A DNA stretch of 64,000 nucleotides from Ipomoea triloba (lineage: Eukaryota > Streptophyta > Magnoliopsida > Solanales > Convolvulaceae). The position numbers were made by a program, and so were the translations under genes. Positions 35,930-46,700 of the stretch are shown here, one piece after another; the first letter of the stretch is position 1, and every line of letters begins with the position of its first letter. The DNA lies in NCBI RefSeq assembly GCF_003576645.1, contig NC_044929.1, forward strand, positions 4,432,753-4,496,752, written 5' to 3'. Under the pieces are notes generated by a model. That model made no database searches, was not told the origin of the DNA, and saw only the letters and a program-made list of their open reading frames with translations.

Positions 35930-38390
35930 TTAAGGCTCATTCTTTTCTAAACTTTCTTTGCCTACTTGGGCAGTAATGAGAGGCCGAAAACGCTCCTCAA
36001 AATTAAGTTTTTTTTTCATACTAACCAAGGGCATTCTGGAGAAATTTCTTATTTTTATAAATTTTAAGGATCCTTAAGGCTCATTCTTTTCTAAACTTTC
36101 TTTGCCTACTTGGGCAGTAATGAGAGGCCGAAAACGCTCCTCAAAATTAAGTTTTTTTTTCATACTAACCAAGGGCATTCTGGAGAAATTTCTTATTTTT
36201 ATAAATTTTAAGGATCCTTAAGGCTCATTCTTTTCTAAACTTTCTTTGCCTACTTGGGCAGTAATGAGAGGCCGAAAACGCTCCTCAAAATTAAGTTTTT
36301 TTTTCATACTAACCAAGGGCATTCTGGAGAAATTTCTTATTTTTATAAATTTTAAGGATCCTTAAGGCTCATTCTTTTCTAAACTTTCTTTGCCTACTTG
36401 GGCAGTAATGAGAGGCCGAAAACGCTCCTCAAAATTAAGTTTTTTTTTCATACTAACCAAGGGCATTCTGGAGAAATTTCTTATTTTTATAAATTTTAAG
36501 GATCCTTAAGGCTCATTCTTTTCTAAACTTTCTTTGCCTACTTGGGCAGTAATGAGAGGCCGAAAACGCTCCTCAAAATTAAGTTTTTTTTTCATACTAA
36601 CCAAGGGCATTCTGGAGAAATTTCTTATTTTTATAAATTTTAAGGATCCTTAAGGCTCATTCTTTTCTAAACTTTCTTTGCCTACTTGGGCAGTAATGAG
36701 AGGCCGAAAACGCTCCTCAAAATTAAGTTTTTTTTTCATACTAACCAAGGGCATTCTGGAGAAATTTCTTATTTTTATAAATTTTAAGGATCCTTAAGGC
36801 TCATTCTTTTCTAAACTTTCTTTGCCTACTTGGGCAGTAATGAGAGGCCGAAAACGCTCCTCAAAATTAAGTTTTTTTTTCATACTAACCAAGGGCATTC
36901 TGGAGAAATTTCTTATTTTTATAAATTTTAAGGATCCTTAAGGCTCATTCTTTTCTAAACTTTCTTTGCCTACTTGGGCAGTAATGAGAGGCCGAAAACG
37001 CTCCTCAAAATTAAGTTTTTTTTTCATACTAACCAAGGGCATTCTGGAGAAATTTCTTATTTTTATAAATTTTAAGGATCCTTAAGGCTCATTCTTTTCT
37101 AAACTTTCTTTGCCTACTTGGGCAGTAATGAGAGGCCGAAAACGCTCCTCAAAATTAAGTTTTTTTTTCATACTAACCAAGGGCATTCTGGAGAAATTTC
37201 TTATTTTTATAAATTTTAAGGATCCTTAAGGCTCATTCTTTTCTAAACTTTCTTTGCCTACTTGGGCAGTAATGAGAGGCCGAAAACGCTCCTCAAAATT
37301 AAGTTTTTTTTTCATACTAACCAAGGGCATTCTGGAGAAATTTCTTATTTTTATAAATTTTAAGGATCCTTAAGGCTCATTCTTTTCTAAACTTTCTTTG
37401 CCTACTTGGGCAGTAATGAGAGGCCGAAAACGCTCCTCAAAATTAAGTTTTTTTTTCATACTAACCAAGGGCATTCTGGAGAAATTTCTTATTTTTATAA
37501 ATTTTAAGGATCCTTAAGGCTCATTCTTTTCTAAACTTTCTTTGCCTACTTGGGCAGTAATGAGAGGCCGAAAACGCTCCTCAAAATTAAGTTTTTTTTT
37601 CATACTAACCAAGGGCATTCTGGAGAAATTTCTTATTTTTATAAATTTTAAGGATCCTTAAGGCTCATTCTTTTCTAAACTTTCTTTGCCTACTTGGGCA
37701 GTAATGAGAGGCCGAAAACGCTCCTCAAAATTAAGTTTTTTTTTCATACTAACCAAGGGCATTCTGGAGAAATTTCTTATTTTTATAAATTTTAAGGATC
37801 CTTAAGGCTCATTCTTTTCTAAACTTTCTTTGCCTACTTGGGCAGTAATGAGAGGCCGAAAACGCTCCTCAAAATTAAGTTTTTTTTTCATACTAACCAA
37901 GGGCATTCTGGAGAAATTTCTTATTTTTATAAATTTTAAGGATCCTTAAGGCTCATTCTTTTCTAAACTTTCTTTGCCTACTTGGGCAGTAATGAGAGGC
38001 CGAAAACGCTCCTCAAAATTAAGTTTTTTTTTCATACTAACCAAGGGCATTCTGGAGAAATTTCTTATTTTTATAAATTTTAAGGATCCTTAAGGCTCAT
38101 TCTTTTCTAAACTTTCTTTGCCTACTTGGGCAGTAATGAGAGGCCGAAAACGCTCCTCAAAATTAAGTTTTTTTTTCATACTAACCAAGGGCATTCTGGA
38201 GAAATTTCTTATTTTTATAAATTTTAAGGATCCTTAAGGCTCATTCTTTTCTAAACTTTCTTTGCCTACTTGGGCAGTAATGAGAGGCCGAAAACGCTCC
38301 TCAAAATTAAGTTTTTTTTTCATACTAACCAAGGGCATTCTGGAGAAATTTCTTATTTTTATAAATTTTAAGGATCCTTAAGGCTCATTG
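35930..38390 (+). repeat. Homogenised block: seventeen 144-bp units
   Basis: GGGCATTCTGGAGAAATTTC recurs with GGG from 36029 to 38333 at a constant spacing of 144, giving 17 copies. A slightly different leading unit (GGGCATTTTGGAG) precedes them at 35885. The copies look identical and share GGATCCTTAAGG, GCCTACTTGGGCAG, CCGAAAACGCTCC and a T tract followed by CATACTAACC. This is the largest uniform block in the window. Because 144 is a multiple of three and stops occur in the unit, no long open frame arises here. Confidence 0.94.
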
Positions 38391-38394
38391 TTTT

Positions 38395-38840
38395 CTAAAC
38401 TTTCTTTGCCCAATTGGGCAGTAATGAAGGCCGAAAAGGCTATTCAAACTTAAGTTTTTTTTTTAAAGGTAACCAAGGGCATTTTGGGAAAACATTTTAT
38501 TTTTATAAACTATAGGGATCCTCAAGGATCATTCTTTTCTAAACTTTCTTTGCCCACTTGGGCAGTTATAAGGGGGCCGAAAAGACTTCTCAAACTTAAG
38601 TTTTTTTTTATAATAGTAACCAAGGGTGTTTTGGGAAAAATTCTTATTTTTATAAACTTTAATGGTCCTCAAGGCTCATTGTTTTCTAAACTTTCTTTGC
38701 CCAATTGGGCAGTAATGAAGGCCGAAAAGGCTATTCAAACTTAAGTTTTTTTTTTAAAGGTAACCAAGGGCATTTTGGGAAAACATTTTATTTTTATAAA
38801 CTATAGGGATCCTCAAGGATCATTCTTTTCTAAACTTTCT
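38395..38840 (+). repeat. Dimeric unit repeated at ~291 bp
   Basis: The monomer with GCAGTAATGAAGGCCG and ATAAACTATAGGGATCC occurs with GGGCATTTTGGG at 38477 and 38768. A type F monomer lies between the two copies. Confidence 0.72.
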
Positions 38841-39117
38841 TTGCCCACTTGGGCAGCAATGAGGGGCCGAAAAGGCTCCTCAATCTGAAGTCGTTTTTTT
38901 TTAATAGTAAGCAAGGGCGTTTTGGGAAAATTTTTATTTTTATAAACTTTAAAGATCCTCAAGGCTCATTATTTTCTAAACTTTCTTTGCCCAATTGGGC
39001 AGTAATGAGGGCCGAAAAGGCTACTCAAACTTAAGTTTTTTTTTTTTTAAAGTAACCAAGGGCGTTTTGGGAAAACATTTTATTTTTATAAATTCAGAGA
39101 TCCTCAAGGATCATTCT

Positions 39118-39185
39118 TTTCTAAACTTTCTTTTCCAACTTGGACAGTAATGGTCCTCAAGGCTCATTATTTTCTAAACTTTTTT
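39118..39185 (+). repeat. Truncated monomer junction at 39148-39153
   Basis: A type E monomer running through TTGGACAGTAATG switches directly into a type F continuation GGTCCTCAAGG. The bases TAATG are shared by both partners. Compared with the intact E-F pair at 15.88-15.98 kb, about 94 bases are missing. This fits a short-homology deletion or a misjoin. Confidence 0.75.
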
Positions 39186-39473
39186 TGCCCACTTGGGTAG
39201 TAATGAGGGGCCGAAAAGACTCCTCAAACTTATGTTTTTATTTTAATTGTAACCAATGGCGTTTTGGTGAAAATTTAATTGTTATAAATTTTAAGGATCT
39301 TCAAGGCTCATTCTTTTCTAAACTTTATTTGCCCACTTGCGCCGTAATGAGGGCCGAAAAGGCTACTCTAACTTAAGTTTTTTTTTTTAAAGTAACCAAG
39401 GGCGTTTTGGGAAAAAAAAATTATTTTTAAAAACTTTAAGGATCCTCAAGCATCATTCTTTTCTAAACTTTCT

Positions 39474-40260
39474 TTGCCCACTTGGGCTGTAATGAGAGGC
39501 CGAAAAGGCTCCTCAAACTTAAGTCGTTTTATTTTTAATAGTAAGCAAGGGCGTTTTGGGAAAATTTTTATTTTTATAAACTTTAAAGATCCTCAAGGCT
39601 CATTCTTTTCTAAACTTTCTTTGCCCACTTGGGCTGTAATGAGAGGCCGAAAAGGCTCCTCAAACTTAAGTCGTTTTATTTTTAATAGTAAGCAAGGGCG
39701 TTTTGGGAAAATTTTTATTTTTATAAACTTTAAAGATCCTCAAGGCTCATTCTTTTCTAAACTTTCTTTGCCCACTTGGGCTGTAATGAGAGGCCGAAAA
39801 GGCTCCTCAAACTTAAGTCGTTTTATTTTTAATAGTAAGCAAGGGCGTTTTGGGAAAATTTTTATTTTTATAAACTTTAAAGATCCTCAAGGCTCATTCT
39901 TTTCTAAACTTTCTTTGCCCACTTGGGCTGTAATGAGAGGCCGAAAAGGCTCCTCAAACTTAAGTCGTTTTATTTTTAATAGTAAGCAAGGGCGTTTTGG
40001 GAAAATTTTTATTTTTATAAACTTTAAAGATCCTCAAGGCTCATTCTTTTCTAAACTTTCTTTGCCCACTTGGGCTGTAATGAGAGGCCGAAAAGGCTCC
40101 TCAAACTTAAGTCGTTTTATTTTTAATAGTAAGCAAGGGCGTTTTGGGAAAATTTTTATTTTTATAAACTTTAAAGATCCTCAAGGCTCATTCTTTTCTA
40201 AACTTTCTTTGCCCACTTGGGCTGTAATGAGAGGCCGAAAAGGCTCCTCAAACTTAAGTT
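39474..40260 (+). repeat. Homogenised block: five 147-bp units, source of the longest open frame
   Basis: AGTCGTTTTATTTTTAATAG followed by AAGCAAGGGCG recurs with GGG at 39549, 39696, 39843, 39990 and 40137, spaced exactly 147. Because 147 is 49 codons, one stop-free frame continues through the block. This gives an open frame of 279 codons at 39474-40313 made of five 49-residue repeats. The same peptide is broken in neighbouring monomers with other periods, so I read it as a by-product of unit length, not a gene. Confidence 0.9.
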
Positions 40261-42779
40261 TTTTTTTAATACTAACCAAGGGACTTTTGGGGAAATTTTT
40301 TTTATTTTTATAAACTTTAATGATCCTCAAGGCTCATTGTTTTCTAAACTTTCTTTGCCCACTTGGGCCGTAATGAGGGCGAAAAGGCTACTCAAACTTA
40401 AGTTTTTTTTTTTGAAAGTAACCAAGGGCGTTTTGGGAAAAAAATATTTTTAAAAACATTAAGGATCATCAAGCATCATTCTTTTCTAAACTTTCTTTGC
40501 CCACTTGGGCAGTAATGCGAGGCCGAAAAGGCTTCTCAAACTTAAGTATTTTTTCAAATAGTAAACAAGGGCGTTTTGGGGAAAAATTATATTTTTAGAA
40601 ACTTTAAGAATCCTCAAAGATCATTCTTTTCTAAACTTTTTTTGCCTACTTGGGCAGTAATGAGGGCCGAAAAGGCTCGTCAAACTGAAGTTTTTTTAAA
40701 AAAAAAGTAACCAAGGACGTTTTGGGAAAAAAAATTTATTTTTATAAACTTTAAAGATCCTCAAGGCTCATTGTTTTCTAAACTTTCTTTGCCTACTTGG
40801 GCAGTAATCAGGGCCGAAAAGGCTCCTCAAACTGAAGTTTTTTTTTTCTCAAAGTAACCAAGGTCATTTTGGGAAAAAATTTTACTTTTATAAACTTTAA
40901 GGATTCTGGATCATTCTTTTCTAAACTTTCTTTTCCCACTTGGGCAGTTATAAGGTGCCGAAAAGACTTCTCAAACTTTAGTTTTTTTTTTTAATAGAAA
41001 CCAAGGGCGTTTTGGGGAAAAATTTTTATTTTTATAAACTTTAAAGATTTTCAAGGCTAATTCTTTTCTAAACTTTCTTTGACCACTTGGGCAGTCACGA
41101 GGGCCGAAAAGGCACCTCAAACTGATGTTTTTTTTTTCTAAAAGTAACCAATGGCGTTTTCGGAAAAAAATTTTATTTTTATAAACTTTATGGATTCTGA
41201 AGGATCATTCTTTTCTAAACTTTCTTTTCCAACTTGGGCAGTTATGAGGGGCCGAAAAGACTACTAAAACTTAAGTTTTTTTTTTTAATAGAAACCAAGG
41301 GCATTTTGTGGAAAAAAATTTGTTTTTTTAAACTTTAAGGATATTCAAGGCTAATTCTTTTCTAAACTTTGTTTGACCACTTGGGCAGTAATGAGGGGCC
41401 GAAAAGGCTTTTCAAACATAAGTTTTTTTTTAATAGAAACCAAGGACGTTTTTGGGAAAATTTTTATTTTTATAAATTTTAAGGATCCTCAAGGATCATT
41501 CTTTTCAAAACTTTTATTGCCCACTTGGGCAGTAATGAGGGGCTGAAAAGATTCCTCAAACTTAAGTCTTTTTTCTTAATAGTAACCAAGGGCGTTTTGG
41601 GAAAAAAATTTTATTTTTATAAACTTTTAAGATCCTCAAGGCTCTTTCTTTTCTAAACTTTCTTTGCCCACTTGGGCAGTAATGGGAGGCCGAAAAGGCT
41701 ACTCAAACTTAAGTTTTTTTTTTTAAAGTAACCATGGGCGTTTTGGGAAAAAAATTTATTTTTAAAATTTTAAGGATTCTCAAGCATCATTCTTTTCTAA
41801 ACTTTCTTTGCCCACTTGGGCAGTAATGAGAGGCTGAAACGGCTCCTCAAACTTAAGTTTTTTTTTTTGAATACTAACCAAGGCCATTTTGGTGAAAAAA
41901 TTTTATTTCTTTAAACTTTATGGATCCTCAAGGCTTTTTGTTTTCTAAACTTTCTTTGCCCACTTGGGTAGTAATGAGGGCCGAAAAGGCTCCTCAAACT
42001 AAAGTTTTTTTAGTAAAGTAACCAAGGGCATTTTGGGAAAAAAATTTATTTTTAAAATTTTAAGGATTCTCAAGTATCATTCTTTTCTAAACTTTCTTTT
42101 CCCACTTGGGCAGTTATAAGGGGGCCGAAAAGACTTCTCAAACTTAAGTTTTTTTTTAATAGAAACCAAGGACGTTTTTGGGAAAATTTTTATTTTTATA
42201 AATTTTAAGGATCCTCAAGGATCATTCTTTTCAAAACTTTTATTGCCCACTTGGGCAGTAATGAGAGGCTGAAAAGATTCCTCAAACTTAAGTCTTTTTT
42301 CTTAATAGTAACCAAGGGCGTTTTGGGAAAAAAATTTTATTTTTATAAACTTTTAAGATCCTCAAGGCTCTTTCTTTTCTAAACTTTCTTTGCCCACTTG
42401 GGCAGTAATGAGAGGCCGAAAAGGCTCCTCAAACTTAAGTTTTTTTTTTTAATAGAAACCAAGGACGTTTTTGGGAAAATTTTTATTTTTATAAATTTTA
42501 AGGATCCTCAAGGATCATTCTTTTCAAAACTTTTATTGCCCACTTGGGCAGTAATGAGAGGCCGAAAAGGCTCCTCAAACTAAAGTTTTTTTAGTAAAGT
42601 AACCAAGGGCATTTTGGGAAAAAAATTTATTTTTATAAACTTTAAGGATTCTCAAGGATCATTCTTTTCTAAACTTTCTTTGCCCACTTGGGTAGTAATG
42701 AGGGCCGAAAAGGCTCCTCAAACTAAAGTTTTTTTAGTAAAGTAACCAAGGGCATTTTGGGAAAAAAATTTATTTTTAT

Positions 42780-42912
42780 AAACTTTAAGGATTCTCAAGT
42801 ATCATTCTTTTCTAAACTTTCTTTTTTTAAGGATTCTCAAGTATCATTCTTTTCTAAACTTTCTTTTCCTAAGGATTCTCAAGTATCATTCTTTTCTAAA
42901 CTTTCTTTTCCC
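42780..42912 (+). repeat. 42-bp ladder, two steps
   Basis: AAGGATTCTCAAGTATCATT recurs at 42787, 42829 and 42871, in steps of exactly 42 with advancing junctions. The related monomer at about 43.87 kb has one copy. Confidence 0.92.
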
Positions 42913-43077
42913 ACTTGGGCAGTTATAAGGGGGCCGAAAAGACTTCTCAAACTTAAGTTTTTTTTTAATAGAAACCAAGGACGTTTTTGGGAAAATTTTT
43001 ATTTTTATAAATTTTAAGGATCCTCAAGGATCATTCTTTTCAAAACTTTTATTGCCCACTTGGGCAGTAATGAGAGG

Positions 43078-43164
43078 CTGAAAAGATTCCTCAAACTTAA
43101 GTCTTTTTTCTTAATAGGGCTGAAAAGATTCCTCAAACTTAAGTCTTTTTTCTTAATAGTAACC
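43078..43164 (+). repeat. 42-bp ladder, one step
   Basis: The segment from GGCTGAAAAGATTCC to TTCTTAATAG is duplicated exactly, with AAAAGATT at 43081 and 43123. The same monomer near 42.27 kb has it once. Confidence 0.92.
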
Positions 43165-43634
43165 AAGGGCGTTTTGGGAAAAAAATTTTATTTTTATAAA
43201 CTTTTAAGATCCTCAAGGCTCTTTCTTTTCTAAACTTTCTTTGCCCACTTGGGCAGTAATGGGAGGCCGAAAAGGCTACTCAAACTTAAGTTTTTTTTTT
43301 TTTAAAGTAACCAAGGGCGTTTTGGGAAAAAAATTTTATTTTTATAAACTTTTAAGATCCTCAAGGCTCTTTCTTTTCTAAACTTTCTTTGCCCACTTGG
43401 GCAGTAATGGGAGGCCGAAAAGGCTACTCAAACTTAAGTTTTTTTTTATAAAAGTAACCATGGGCGTTTTGGGAAAAAAATTTATTTTTAAAATTTTAAG
43501 GATTCTCAAGCATCATTCTTTTCTAAACTTTCTTTGCCCACTTGGGCAGTAATGAGAGGCCGAAAAGGCTCCTCAAACTTAAGTTTTTTTTTTTGAATAC
43601 TAACCAAGGCCATTTTGGTGAAAAATTTTTATTT

Positions 43635-43785
43635 CTCAAACTTTATGGATCCTCAAGGCTTTTTGTTTTCTAAACTTTCAAACTTTATGGATCCTCAAGG
43701 CTTTTTGTTTTCTAAACTTTCTTTGCCCACTTGGGTAGTAAGCTTTTTGTTTTCTAAACTTTCTTTGCCCACTTGGGTAGTAATG
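43635..43785 (+). repeat. 42-bp ladder, two steps
   Basis: TGGATCCTCAAGGC recurs at 43646 and 43688, and CTTTTTGTTTTCTAAAC at 43701 and 43743. Both steps are 42. The related monomer near 41.93 kb has neither. Confidence 0.92.
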
Positions 43786-46700
43786 AGGGCCGAAAAGGCT
43801 CCTCAAACTAAAGTTTTTTTAGTAAAGTAACCAAGGGCGTTTTGGGAAAAAAAATTTATTTTTATAAACTTTAAGGATTCTCAAGTATCATTCTTTTCTA
43901 AACTTTCTTTTCCCACTTGGGCAGTTATAAGGGGGCCGAAAAGACTTCCCAAACTTAAGTTTTTTTTTTTAATAGAAACCAAGGGCGTTTTGGAAAAAAT
44001 TTTTATTTTTATAAACTTTAATGATCCTCAAGACTCATTCTTTTCTAAACTTTCTTTGTTCACTTGGGCAGTAATGAGGGCCGAAAAGGCTCATCAAACT
44101 TAAGTTTTTTTTCTAATTGTAACCAAGGACGTTTTTGGTAAAAAATTTTATTTTTATAAACTTTAAGGATCCTCAAGCATCATTCTTTTCTAAACTTTCT
44201 TTGCCTACTTGGGCAGTAATGAGAGGCCGAAAAATCTCTTCAAACTTAAGTTTTTTTTTTTGAATACTAACCAAGGCCATTTTGGTGAAAAATTTTTATT
44301 TCTTTAAACTTTATGGATTCTCAAGCCTCATTGTTTTCTAAACTTTCTTTGCCACTTAGGCAGTAATGAGGGCCGAAAAGTCTCCTCAAACTGAGGCTTT
44401 TTTTTTTCTAAAAGTAACCAAGGGCGTGTTGGGAAAAAATTTTATTTCTATAAACTTTAAAGATTTTCAAAGATCATTCTTTTCTAAACTTTCATTGCCT
44501 ACTTGGGCAGTAATGAAGGCCGAAAAGGCTTCTCAAACTGAAGTTTTTTTTTTAAAAAGTAACCAAGGCGTTTTGGGAAAAAAAATTTATTTTTATAAAC
44601 TTTAAGGATTCTCAAAGATTATTCTTTTCTAAACCTTTTTTTCCCACTTGCGTAGTTATAAGGGGCCGAAAATGTTTCTCAAACTTAAGTTTTTTTTTTA
44701 ATAGAAACCAAGGGCGTTTTTCGGAAAATTTTTATTTTTATAAACTTTAAGGATCCTCAAGGCTCATTCTTTTCTAAACTTTCTTTGTCCACTTGGACAG
44801 TAATGTGGACCCAAAAGCCTCCTCAAACTTAAGTTTTTTTTTTTATTGTAATCAAGGACATTTTTGGTAAAAAAATTTATTTTTATAAACTTTAAGGATC
44901 CTCAAGTCTCATTATTTTCTAAACTTTTAATGCCCACTTGGGCAGTAATGAGGGGCAAAAAAGGCTATTCAAACTTAAGTTTTTTTAAAAAAAATTAACC
45001 AAGGGCGTTTTGGGAAAAAAATTTATTTTTAAAATTTTAATGATCCTCAAGCATCATTCTTTTCTAAACTTTCTTTTGCACACTTGGGCAGTAATGAGAG
45101 GCCGAAACGGCTCCTCAAACTTAAGTTTTTTTTTTGAATACTATCCAAGGGCATTTTGGGGAAAAAAATTTATTTCTTTAAACTTTATGGATCATCAAGG
45201 CTCATTGTTTTCTAAACTTTCTTTGCCTACTAGGGCAGTAATCAGGGCCGAAAAGGCTCCTCAAACTTAAGTTTTTTTTTTTAATAGAAACCAAAGGCGT
45301 TTTGGGGAAAAATTTTTATTTTTATAAACTTTAAGGATTTTCAAGGCTAATTCTTTTCTAAACTTTCTTTGACCACTTGGGCAGTAACGAGGGCTGAAAA
45401 GGCACCTCAAACTTAAGTTTTTTTTTTTTCTAAAACTAACCAAGGGTGTTTTCGGAAAAAAAAAATTATTTTTATAAACTTTAAGGATCCTAAACCATCA
45501 TTCTTTTCTAAACTTTCTTTGTCCACTTGGGCAGTAATGAGAGGCCGAAAAGGCTCCTCAAACGTAAGTTTTTTTTTTGAATACTAACCAAGGCCATTTT
45601 GGTGAAAATTTTTTATTTCTTTAAACTTTATGGATCCTCAAGGATCTTTGTTTTCTAAACTTTCTTTGCCCACTTGGGTAGTAATGAGGGCCGAAAAGGC
45701 TCCTCAAACTAAAGTTTTTTTAGTAAAGTAACCAAGGGCATTTTGGGAAAAAAAAATATTTTTATAAATTTTAAGGATTCTCAAGTATCATTCTTTTCTA
45801 AACTTTCTTTTCCCACTTGGGCAGTTATAAGGGGGCCGAAAAGACTTCTCAAACTTAAGTTTTTTTTTTTAAATAGAAATCAAGGACGTTTTTGGGAAAA
45901 TTTTTATTTTTATAAACTTTAAAGATCCTCAAGGCTCATTCTTTTCTAAACTTTCTTTTCCCACTTGGGCAGTTATAAGGGGGCCGAAAAGACTTCTCAA
46001 ACTTAAGTTTTTTTTTTTAAATAGAAATCAAGGACGTTTTTGGGAAAATTTTTATTTTTATAAACTTTAAGGATCGTCAAGGATCATTCTTTTCAAAACT
46101 TTTATTGCCCACTTGGGCAGTAATGAGGGCCGAAAAGGTTCCTCAAACTGAAGTCTTTTTTTTTAATAGTAACCAAGGTCGTTTTGGGAAAAAAATTTTA
46201 TTTTTATAAACTTTTAAGATCCTCAAGGCTCATTCTTTTCTAAACTTTCTTTGACCACTTGGGCAGTAATGAGGAGCCGAAAAGGCTTTTCAAACTTAAG
46301 TTTTTTTTTTTAATAGAAACCAAGGACGTTTTTGGGAAAAATTTTATTTTTATAAACTTTAAGGATCCTCAAGGATCATTCTTTTCAAAACTTTTATTGC
46401 CCACTTGGGCAATAATGAGGGCTGAAAAGATTCCTCAAACTTAAGTCTTTTTTTTTAATAGTAACCAAGGGCGTTTTGAGAAAAATTTTTATTTTTATAA
46501 ACTTTTAAGATCCTCAAGGCTCATTCTTTTCTAAACTTTCTTTGCCCACTTAGGCAGTAATGGGAGGCCGAAAAGCCAACTCAAACTTAAGTTTTTTTTT
46601 AAAAGTAACCAAGGGCGTTTTGGGAAAAAAGAATTATTTTTAAAAACTTTAAGAATCCTCAAGCATCATTCTTTTCTAAACTTTCTTTGCCCATTTGGGC

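Larger units (their letters stand above)
1..40450 (+). repeat. More homogeneous part of the array with recurring monomer types
   Basis: Monomers here fall into a small set of types distinguished by the segment after ACCAAGGG. I label them by diagnostic sequence: H (GCATTTTGGGGAAATTTTTT), E (GGGAAAACATTTTATTTTTA with TTCCAACTTGGACAG), F (GTGTTTTGGGAAAAATTCTT with AATGGTCCTC), G (GGTGAAAATTTAATTGTTA), C (GGTGAAATTTTTTTCTATAA), D (GTAAGCAAGG with TTTAAAGATCC), A (GACTTTTGGGGAAATTTTTT with TTATGGATCC) and B (GGGAAAAAAAATTATTTTTA with AAGCATCATTC). The same types and often the same neighbour order recur, showing amplification of multi-monomer segments. Local blocks of seemingly identical copies and 42-bp ladders, listed separately, lie inside this part. 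Confidence 0.85.

Noticed and set aside
39474..40313. A 279-residue repetitive protein
   Set aside because: It is the translation of five 147-bp satellite units. The frame breaks in neighbouring monomers, the composition is that of translated T and A tracts, and no domain or ribosome-binding context is visible.
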